Below are positions 44,270 through 50,531 of a stretch of DNA of 50,531 nucleotides, one piece after another (the stretch's first letter is position 1; every line of letters begins with the position of its first letter). The stretch spans positions 1-50,531 of the forward strand of contig JAEWSG010000154.1 of NCBI GenBank assembly GCA_023398495.1, given 5' to 3'. Position numbers and translations under genes: made by a program. Source of the stretch: Bacillota bacterium. Lineage in GTDB: Bacteria > Bacillota > Clostridia > Acetivibrionales > Acetivibrionaceae. The notes under the pieces were generated by a model. That model was not told where the DNA came from and did no database searches. It worked only from the letters and a program-made list of their open reading frames with translations.

Positions 44270-44405
44270 CACCCTTGGATATGTCACCTCCCGCTATCTT
44301 TGGCAAAATCTCTATAACCGTTCCATCTGCCATAGTTATAAGCCCCACGTAGTTGCGGGTGGAATCGGCTTTTATGAAAATGGCTTTGATTATTACACCA
44401 TCATC
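44260..44405 (-). pseudogene. McrC-like fragment
   Basis: A minus frame ending with TAA at 44260 reads NYVGLITMADGTVIEILPKI, which resembles the N-terminal strand region of McrC, the partner of the McrB restriction GTPase (usual core: VGLI..G..IEILPKI). An in-frame TAA precedes it at about 44406-44408, so it has no start. It overlaps the neighbouring fragment by a few bases in another frame. Confidence 0.4.
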
Positions 44406-44455
44406 TTATAACCAATCATTTAGAAATTTCTATATCACAGGATAGTTCAATCCCA

Positions 44456-45631
44456 TCAATGATGGAATAGTCGGATTCCTGTAAAACACATTACCATATT
44501 ATATTTGTCACAGGTATCAATAACGTTATCGTCTCTGATAGACCCGCCCGGTTGTGCTATATATTTTACACCACTTTTATGTGCGCGTATGATATTATCG
44601 CCAAATGGGAAGTAGGCATCCGAAGCTAATGAAACATCTGTCATATGCTCTAACCAGGCTTTTCTTTCTTCTCTAGTAAATATTTCAGGCTTTGTCGTAA
44701 ACACGTTCTCCCAAATACCACCTGTTAGTATATCCATGTAATCATCGCTAATATATACGTCTATACTATTATCCCTATCAGCTCTTTTAATTTGTTTTTT
44801 AAAAGAAAGATTCAATACCTTGGGATGCTGACGCAAAAACCAGTTATCCGCTTTCTGTCCTGCCAGTCTTGTACAGTGAATTCTGGACTGCTGTCCTGCA
44901 CCAATTCCTATTGCCTGCCCACCTTTTGCATAACAAACAGAGTTTGACTGAGTATATTTCAATGTAACCATAGCAATAGTAAGATCCATCTTCGCCTGTT
45001 CAGATAGATTTTTATTATTTGTAACAATATTTTCAAATAACTCATCTTTGATAATAAGTTCATTTCTTCCCTGCTCAAAGGTGATCCCAAACACATCCTT
45101 TAGCTCTACAGGAGCCGGAACATATTCAAGCCCAATTTGAATAATGCAGTAAGTTCCCTTTTTCTTGGCACTTAAAATTGTAAGTGCTTCCGGTTCATAA
45201 GAAGGTGCAATAATCCCATCTGAAAATTCGTTTTGAATTATTTTAGCTGTGGCAACGTCACAGACATCAGACAATGCTATAAAATCTCCGTATGATGACA
45301 TTCTATCCGCTCCTCTTGCACGAGCATATGCATTTGCCAATGGTGATAATTGCATATCATCGGATATCCAGTAAATTTGGCGTTCAACAGCAGTTAAAGG
45401 AATTCCAACAGCAGCCCCGGCGGGTGAAACATGCTTAAATGATGTTGCTGCAGGAAGTCCTGTCTCTTGTTTTAATTCTTTTACTAATTGCCATGCATTC
45501 AATGCATCCAGTAAATTGATATATCCCGGTTTTCCATTTAGGATTTGGATTGGAAGTTCGCCTTCTTGCATAAAAACCTTTGCAGGTTTTTGATTTGGAT
45601 TGCATCCGTATTTTAATTCATATTCCTTCAT
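44456..45631 (-). CDS. purH: AICAR transformylase (stand-alone PurH domain)
   Basis: A 391-residue enzyme that adds the last carbon of purines to AICAR (ZMP) with formyl-tetrahydrofolate. The family motifs are present: SFKHVSPAGAAVG (catalytic Lys-His), SDAYFPFGDNI, and AQPGGSIRDD. The IMP cyclohydrolase domain of bifunctional PurH is absent, as in several Clostridia. A ZTP riboswitch with terminator lies directly upstream, which fits, since AICAR/ZTP is its substrate pool. Confidence 0.92.
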   Translation of the reverse strand: MKEYELKYGCNPNQKPAKVFMQEGELPIQILNGKPGYINLLDALNAWQLVKELKQETGLPAATSFKHVSPAGAAVGIPLTAVERQIYWISDDMQLSPLANAYARARGADRMSSYGDFIALSDVCDVATAKIIQNEFSDGIIAPSYEPEALTILSAKKKGTYCIIQIGLEYVPAPVELKDVFGITFEQGRNELIIKDELFENIVTNNKNLSEQAKMDLTIAMVTLKYTQSNSVCYAKGGQAIGIGAGQQSRIHCTRLAGQKADNWFLRQHPKVLNLSFKKQIKRADRDNSIDVYISDDYMDILTGGIWENVFTTKPEIFTREERKAWLEHMTDVSLASDAYFPFGDNIIRAHKSGVKYIAQPGGSIRDDNVIDTCDKYNMVMCFTGIRLFHH

Positions 45632-45663
45632 AAAGTGTACCTCCCTGAAATGATATAAAAATC

Positions 45664-45763
45664 AAAAAACCGTCTGTTAACCTCAAACGGTTGCCCAGAC
45701 GGTCGGCTTACAATCTTACTACGCTCCCCGTGGTTAATTCCACTTCCGTCAGTAACGCAGTTT
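45664..45763 (-). ncRNA. ZTP (pfl) riboswitch with terminator
   Basis: On the minus strand the leader of the AICAR transformylase gene carries the conserved ZTP-aptamer elements: a first stem ending in a GGAATTAACC junction, CACGGGGAGCGTAGT, and CCGACCGTCTGGGCA with the pseudoknot partner. The last element also forms a terminator stem (CCGTCTG with CAGACGG followed by six T). Ligand binding would hold the aptamer and prevent the terminator, so ZMP/ZTP turns the gene on. Confidence 0.88.
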
Positions 45764-45972
45764 ATATTCCAAATATACCATAATATATTTAATGGATAAA
45801 GTCAAATTTCAAAATTAGTGTTTGCAAATTTAATGGCCATATTAGCAATAAACACAACATAGAATTTTTGTCAGCTTATAAACATTATTTTGTTAAAAAG
45901 CATACAGACTTGAGTAGACAAAAATGAGTATCCGGTATATTCATTCCTTTACATCGAAAAATATCCCCAACC
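45764..45972. other. AT-rich intergenic region upstream of the riboswitch
   Basis: About 210 bases that should contain the promoter of the riboswitch transcript. I see no gene; several AT-rich hexamers could serve as -10 boxes and I do not choose among them. Confidence 0.35.
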
Positions 45973-46389
45973 TTATATCCGCAGGAACAGTTTTGAATGA
46001 CTCATGGCAAGTACAGCAGCTTTTTTCGAGGTCAGCATATCTGTAAAAGATCTCTGAATAACATTGGTTTCAACAACGTACATCAGTGCTTCTTCATATG
46101 ACAATCCATCTTTCACAATACACGGACCAAGCGATGGATTAGTGTCAATAAGTATAAAGTCGTACTGCTCCCTAAGAGGTTCCAAGATATTTGACAGAAG
46201 CTTCTCACTTCCCATTTCCATTCTTAGATTGGCTTTAACTACGGACAAATGAATGCTGCTTGGCATGAAATCAATCTTCCTATGAGAATAGATATATTCT
46301 TCTTTACTCGGAAGTCTCTCTTTACCTTTTATCCGAATATTCGGATAAAAGGTAAAAAGAATATTTGTGGCATTGCAAGAGAAAAACAT
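45973..46389 (-). pseudogene. ParA'-'ParB fusion relic
   Basis: A 138-codon frame. Residues about 24-88 match the middle of a ParA ATPase (SHRKIDFMPSSIHLS, QYDFILIDTNPSLG). Residues about 93-133 match the middle of a ParB protein (YEEALMYVVETNVIQRSF, then MLTSKKAAVLAM). The ParA Walker A start, the ParA end, the ParB start and the ParB end are all missing. It is what is left of the partition genes of an integrated plasmid or conjugative element, joined in frame. Confidence 0.65.
46321..46356. repeat. Perfect 36-bp palindrome
   Basis: Positions 46321-46356 form a perfect inverted repeat with no spacer (18-bp arms, centre at 46338/46339, core ATCCGAATATTCGGAT). It lies at the point where the ParA relic begins. 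The length and lack of loop suggest an inverted-duplication or element-end junction, not a terminator. Confidence 0.75.
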
Positions 46390-46457
46390 TATTCTCGCTC
46401 AGGGAGAAGGTCGAAGCAGACACTATATTCTTAAATCATACAAGTAATGTACATTAC

Positions 46458-46500
46458 AAAAGCCTGAATTCCTTAACTGAAATCTAGGCTTTTGTTTTTA
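46458..46500 (+). terminator. Terminator-like hairpin
   Basis: AAAAGCCT (46458-46465) pairs with AGGCTTTT (46486-46493), followed by GTTTTTA on the plus strand. It ends a 26-codon plus frame without recognisable homology, so it is probably a leftover from a lost gene. Confidence 0.5.
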
Positions 46501-46586
46501 TACACCAATCTTTTATTTAATCAAGTACTGCTGGTGGACATGTCCCATCATACTATATCCTAATAGCGATACATACCTCGAGCTCA

Positions 46587-47024
46587 TTGATCTGCTCTTT
46601 ATTGTGTGTGGGAGCTAAAAGTATCAAAAAAATAGATGCTTATGAAAAGGCCATTAAAAACGCTGCCATATATTGCCGTGTCAGCAGCGGATGCTACAAG
46701 ACTGCCGCCATGGGGAAATTGATGTCCCTTTTTCAATGCATTTGCGAAACAAATCAAAGTAACTCCAAGGCAGAATATGATAAAGTGGGCGATGAAATTT
46801 ACCGCCTACGTGACGAAAAACAGAAAGTACAGCTCGAAATCATCGGACGGGACGAACTAAAAAAACGCATCGCCGACATGAACACATTCCTACGGGAGCA
46901 GCCCACCGCCATTACGGAATACGACGAGCCGCTTGTCCGGCGGCTGATTGAAAAAATTACCGTCTTCGAGGACAGATTCACGGTGGAATTTAAGTCCGGC
47001 GTGACGGTGGATGTAAATGAATAA
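46587..47024 (+). pseudogene. Large serine recombinase with internal deletion
   Basis: One open frame joins the first residues of a recombinase (NAAIYCRVSSG, containing the catalytic Ser of the resolvase domain) to the last 95 residues (KAEYDKVGDEIYRLRDEKQK, LVRRLIEKITVFEDRFTVEF, SGVTVDVNE), which match the C terminus of TnpX/Tn5397-type enzymes. About 350-400 residues between them are missing, and the middle (KTAAMGKLMSLFQCICETNQ) is not recombinase-like. A hairpin terminator follows. Confidence 0.75.
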
Positions 47025-47032
47025 GGGCCAAA

Positions 47033-47073
47033 AAAGCAAGGCACTCTACGGAATATGTAGGGTGCCTTGCTTT
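47033..47073 (+). terminator. Terminator after the recombinase relic
   Basis: A 17-bp stem with one G-T pair and a 7-base loop (47033-47049 with 47057-47073), nine bases after the recombinase stop. Its left arm holds GCACTCTACG, also found in the hairpin at 33842-33888. Confidence 0.75.
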
Positions 47074-47203
47074 GTCACTAAAGAGAGACTATTATAACAT
47101 GCAGTCAAAGCCGACAGAGCTGTGAGGTAAGCGTATATTTTGAGTACTTTGTTGTGTATCTCAGAAGCACGCCATTAAATACTATCATCGAACAAATCCC
47201 TTT

Positions 47204-48433
47204 TCAATCCATTTGCGGTCTCATTGTTGCTTTATCATGGCGACGTGTCAGAATGCGGCAGAGAATAGCGTCTGCGATCAAAGCAACGCCTGACCAGAAA
47301 AACCATGTATTTACACCTACAACTTCAGCGACCGGGCCGGCAACAAGCAAACCTATCGGCATAGAAATAGTCATGGCTGTCATTAAGAGGGAAAACACTT
47401 TGCCCATCATTTCAGGCGCAATGCTTTCTTGAACATAAGCCATAACTGGAACATTCATAAAAGTACCGGAAGCGCCCAAGAAGAAACAGCACGTGGTAAA
47501 TATCCAAAAACCGCTTGCCGGTAATGCTCCGCTAACCAGTGTAGCCAGACCCATCAAGCCAATTGCTAAGGTTGCCATTAAAAATCTCTTTTTCATTCCT
47601 CCCCACAAACCGATAACCAAAGATGAGAGAAGCAATCCGCCGGCAAAGACAAATTCCACAATGCTGTTGTGCCATGCTTCGCCCATAAAGTGGCTGCGCA
47701 CCAACAACGGAAAAAGAGCTCCTAAAGGCATATAAAGTATGGTCATCAGCAGCATGGGGAAAAACACAGCTATCAAAGGCTTATTTGCCTTCATTGACAT
47801 AAAGCCTTGCTTCATGTCGGACAATACATTCATCTTCTCATTGGTTTGCGGAATGTCCGGGATTGTGACAAACAGAAGGCAAATAATTGCAAAAGCTGCG
47901 CCCAGTATATCGACAATCATAATAGCCGCAATAGGCATAAAGGACATGAGCGCGGCGCCCAGCACAGGCCCCATCATGTTTGATATAGATTGAATCATAT
48001 TCCCCCAGCCGCCCGCTTTGGTCAACATGTCTGCGGGTACAAACATCGGTATAGCCGCTTGCATAGCCGGGCCGTGAAAGGTACTTCCCAATCCGCGTAA
48101 AAATAAAACAATATAGATAAACCAAATAGGCGGTGTTGGCACAAGCAAAAATGCCAGGCCAAGAATAATGCTGGATACAGCCACCAAGCCGTCAGCGGCA
48201 ATCATCACCGTGCGGCGGTTGTATCGGTCGATCCACACACCGGCAAAGGGTCCGATCATCATATTGGGAAGAAACGCAACAACGGATGCAATCGTCAGTG
48301 TGATGGCGGACTCAGTCTGAACGGTTAGCCACCAGATAACCGCAAACTGAACTGCGGCAGAACCTAAGATTGAAAAAGCCTGTCCTGTATATATTACAGC
48401 AAATTGTTTTTTCCAATTAGTTTTTTTATTCAT
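47204..48433 (-). CDS. MFS drug exporter (Mef-like)
   Basis: A 409-residue permease with 12 membrane segments and the MFS motif GVWIDRYNRR after segment 2. The sequence is of the MefA-type macrolide/multidrug class (KKQFAVIYTGQAFSILGSA at the start). AAAGGAGATTTTCAGTA precedes the ATG. Upstream lies an attenuator with a 21-codon leader peptide, a usual arrangement for antibiotic-inducible exporters. The exact drug is not known. Confidence 0.88.
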   Translation of the reverse strand: MNKKTNWKKQFAVIYTGQAFSILGSAAVQFAVIWWLTVQTESAITLTIASVVAFLPNMMIGPFAGVWIDRYNRRTVMIAADGLVAVSSIILGLAFLLVPTPPIWFIYIVLFLRGLGSTFHGPAMQAAIPMFVPADMLTKAGGWGNMIQSISNMMGPVLGAALMSFMPIAAIMIVDILGAAFAIICLLFVTIPDIPQTNEKMNVLSDMKQGFMSMKANKPLIAVFFPMLLMTILYMPLGALFPLLVRSHFMGEAWHNSIVEFVFAGGLLLSSLVIGLWGGMKKRFLMATLAIGLMGLATLVSGALPASGFWIFTTCCFFLGASGTFMNVPVMAYVQESIAPEMMGKVFSLLMTAMTISMPIGLLVAGPVAEVVGVNTWFFWSGVALIADAILCRILTRRHDKATMRPQMD

Positions 48434-48459
48434 TACTGAAAATCTCCTTTTATAAAATC

Positions 48460-48600
48460 AAAAAACGAACAACTACCTATGCGTTGTTCGTGCAGAAAGA
48501 CATAATTTTACAAGGAGATCCCATAAGCGAGGACGTACTCATGTAAACATGTCTTTAAGCACAACAAAATAACCCTATAATAAGGGCGGTGCTTAAAAAA
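48460..48600 (-). promoter_or_regulatory. Attenuator leader of the MFS exporter
   Basis: On the minus strand the leader holds, in order, a hairpin with 9-bp arms TTTAAGCAC/GTGCTTAAA (48554-48597), a short leader frame (48477-48542), and an intrinsic terminator with 8-bp stem CGAACAAC/GTTGTTCG (48466-48490) and a six-T tail. The leader stop codon lies in the terminator loop, so a ribosome stalled in the leader would open the terminator. Confidence 0.75.
48477..48542 (-). CDS. Leader peptide, 21 residues
   Basis: ATG at 48542 to TAG at 48477 encodes MSTSSLMGSPCKIMSFCTNN followed by Ala. Its last codons pair in the terminator stem. It is the likely sensor of ribosome stalling by a ribosome-targeting antibiotic. 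Confidence 0.65.
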   Translation of the reverse strand: MSTSSLMGSPCKIMSFCTNNA

Positions 48601-48677
48601 CAAATTACATGAATATCAAATACATAATTCTACCTCGCTTTCACTTTTTATAATAATACCACATTTTTATCAAAATC

Positions 48678-49299
48678 TCAATCTATCTCACTTAAATTCG
48701 GGTTTCCATTCAGAAGAAGGCATTTCACTTCGTTAATTAACCGCCTTAGATGTATACAGGCATTTGTGCTCTCTGTTCCGGCTGCCGCAAATATTGAGTT
48801 TACTTTATCTTTGTAGTCAAGCGGGTGAGTGTTAAAACGATCTATCATACCGACTGCCTTTTTCTCGTTCAGACAGTATTCTTCATTTACTGCAAACAAC
48901 ACCTGGTTGAGTGCTGAAATCGCCCGCACTATATGGGCGGTGACATAATAAACATCATTTTTTTCCGCATTACTTTCTGCAAACATTTTCCGCATCACGC
49001 AGAATAAAATCAACATGGTATCCATCAATAGCGAGCCAACCGCCACCATTAACCCATTTTCCCCATTCGCCGGGTGTGACAACCAGATTATCCCTATGTT
49101 CATCATCCACAAGCTGCGCTGCCTTGTTCAAGGACACAAGGTCAAGTGTAGTTTTATCGTAATAGATACCGACATCAATATCCGATCCAGAGGAATGTGT
49201 ACCCCTTGCACGCGAGCCGCCAAGCACAACAGCCTGAATGCCTGAAATGCCTGCCAATGCTGATACAACCTTATCTAATATTGTTTTAATTTCATTCAT
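48678..49299 (-). pseudogene. Nucleotidyltransferase with internal deletion and frameshift
   Basis: The start (49299, with AGGAGGGAG) gives a good nucleotidyltransferase fold: VVLGGSRARGTHSSGSDIDV (GS...DxD motif), then WLAIDGYHVDFILRD, ending at 48970. The C-terminal part continues in another frame: YYVTAHIVRAISALNQVLFA, NEEYCLNEKKAVGMIDRF, to 48678. A block of about 100-120 residues expected in between is missing, and the frame changes at the join near 48985-49000. Confidence 0.75.
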
Positions 49300-49380
49300 G
49301 TATGCTCCCTCCTAAATATTCGATTTTCCTATATTAACTGCCAGTTTCGCGGCAACATCCAACCTGACCACACAACCCCG

Positions 49381-49466
49381 GCAAAATCAAAAAACATCTA
49401 AATCGACCACTCGCAAACCCCTGTTATCCAAATTGACCACTCGCAAAGCACCGACATCTAAATCGC
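49381..49466. repeat. Direct repeats in the gene-free tail
   Basis: GACCACTCGCAAA occurs at about 49407 and again at about 49434, each after AAAT(C/T); ACATCTAAATCG occurs at about 49393 and again at about 49450. They form an alternating pattern of two short units with a pitch of about 27 bases. Confidence 0.6.
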
Positions 49467-49614
49467 TCTGTCACGTCCAAAATCATGCCTTTGGACTTGT
49501 TCCCATGAACCGATATTTTCACGATTTTACTACATCGGATTTTTGCCCTCGAATCCCCAAAACCCCTTATTTCAAACCTTTTTCTCACACTCACTTATCA
49601 ACCTGTTGCTTTAA

Positions 49615-50273
49615 AATAAAGTCTTGCTTCCCAACGCCCCTCAAACCCGCATTCCACCGTCTCGAATTAAAATAAAGTTTTGCTTCACTACCCCATTTTT
49701 CCCACTTTTTCATTCAAAAAATCAAAGCAAAACTCTATTTAAATTATAATAAAGTCTTGCTTTTTTATCTATATTTTTTTCACTCTTGGGACCCGAAATT
49801 TGGTGCACCCCCCTGCCTTTTTTAAAAAATTCCGCTTATTCATGTAAGGTAAAACTGGCGAGTAAATAGTAAGAATGGATAGTCTGAAACATAGAATTCC
49901 CAATGCTTTTAGAAAACAGAGAGAAAAAAGCCTGATATAAAAAGCCTGATAAAAATGAAAGACTTTAGGCATTAAAACGGATTTTTTTGATGCAAGGGCG
50001 GGTAAGTCGGATTTTTGGGGTCCGATATTCCGTTTTATTTGAAGAACTTTTTTTATTAGACTTAATGTAGAGCAGGAAAATGAATGGTTTTGGGCGTTGG
50101 GTATTAAAGCGGATTTTTTTAAAAAAGGCAGGGGGGGTGCATCGATTTTGGGTCCTATTTCCCCTGCCCTTTGAAGAACTTTTTTATCATCTTGATTTTC
50201 CTAATTTCTAGGTTGGAAGCAAATCTTTTTTTTAATTTAGTCAGAACTTTATTTTAAAAGCAAAACTTTATTT
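49615..50273. repeat. Nested inverted and direct repeats, gene-free
   Basis: The motif AATAAAGTYTTGCTT occurs at 49615-49629, 49671-49685 and 49748-49762, and in reverse at 49725-49740 and 50258-50273. Inside it a second pair of arms, about 50 bp long with few differences, lies at 49788-49836 and 50106-50155 (core GGCAGGGGGG). A third, direct copy of the inner arm begins at about 49975. Direct repeats GAAGAACTTTTTT follow two of the copies. The layout could fold into one very long hairpin of about 660 bases. I find no gene. Confidence 0.7.
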
Positions 50274-50531
50274 AATGGCTACATAGTAATGATTAAAGGC
50301 TAAGGATAAAGAAAAAAATGCTTTTTATATAGATAGTCATTTTTTGATTATTACAAACTCCTTTTGTTATAGTTATCCTATAAGCTTTTGTGCATTGGAC
50401 AAAATATTGTTATAGGACAACCTGTTTTTCAGTAAACTAACGAAAATTGGACAAGAAAAATTTCAGTGTGTGGAAGAAAAGGGCGAAGAACCACCAACGC
50501 CCTTTTTAAATTTGATACAATATCAAATTAT
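50274..50531. other. Intergenic end with terminator-like stems
   Basis: No gene is seen. AAAGGGCG (50478-50485) pairs with CGCCCTTT (50498-50505) before a T/A run on the plus strand, and AATTTGATA/TATCAAATT (50509-50529) forms a second stem at the window edge. They could end a transcript from the repeat region. Confidence 0.5.

Noticed and set aside
44456..45631. Possibility that this is a truncated bifunctional PurH
   Set aside because: The protein has a clean start with a riboswitch directly upstream and all transformylase motifs; stand-alone forms are known in Clostridia.
46249..46434. Plus-strand 61-codon frame across the 36-bp palindrome
   Set aside because: The shared peptide stretch in both strands is produced by the palindrome itself; the remainder has no homology.

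Overview
This 50.5 kb window reads as the chromosome of a low-GC, Gram-positive, anaerobic cellulolytic Clostridia member. The main evidence is a secreted family 9 glycoside hydrolase with a C-terminal dockerin (13402-15021), which implies a cellulosome, together with a GH16 beta-glucanase lipoprotein, strong AGGAGG-type ribosome binding sites and AT-rich intergenic DNA. I cannot name the species.

The left part (1-28,000) is mostly intact genes, nearly all on the minus strand. In order it holds an esterase-like hydrolase; an ABC-2 exporter (permease, ATPase, PLDc_N-like membrane protein); an SDR oxidoreductase with a DUF6544-like protein; a second ABC-2 exporter with a TetR repressor whose consensus promoter carries two operators; a winged-helix regulator with a membrane protein; a lone trpB (the main plus-strand exception); a Na/Pi cotransporter; the dockerin GH9; a YgbA-like protein; the GH16 lipoprotein; and a giant MMPL/RND exporter with seven tandem repeats facing a divergent TetR gene. 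After that come a BlaR1-like M56 protease preceded by a BlaI that has lost its DNA-binding domain, a lipoprotein, a two-component pair and a DUF2200 protein.

The middle (28,000-41,400) mixes live and decaying genes. A cytochrome b5-like protein and a [NiFe]-hydrogenase small subunit are followed by a gutted large-subunit gene. There is a frameshifted BtrH-like fragment, a MerR/GyrI regulator, a PadR-DUF1048-DUF1048 operon, an AAA/DUF4143 ATPase, and a plus-strand block of response regulator, histidine kinase, unknown membrane protein and VanY-like D,D-carboxypeptidase. An ABC-exporter relic and the intact CvfB-type RNA-binding protein close the section.

The right part (41,400-50,531) looks like scarred mobile-element and defence DNA. 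It contains two fragments of large serine recombinases, a ParA'-'ParB fusion relic beside a perfect 36-bp palindrome, and an ADP-ribose gene group (macro-domain protein, vWA protein, truncated ADP-ribosylglycohydrolase) with McrC-like and unknown gene fragments next to it. An intact stand-alone AICAR transformylase gene sits under a ZTP riboswitch. An MFS drug exporter follows a leader-peptide/terminator attenuator, and next to it is an internally deleted nucleotidyltransferase. The last 1.2 kb is gene-free and built from nested inverted and direct repeats.

A recurring theme from 24 to 49 kb is genes that keep both ends, or key modules, but have lost an internal block: BlaI, hydrogenase large subunit, ABC exporter, ParA/ParB, serine recombinase and nucleotidyltransferase. 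No tRNA, rRNA or CRISPR array was seen.
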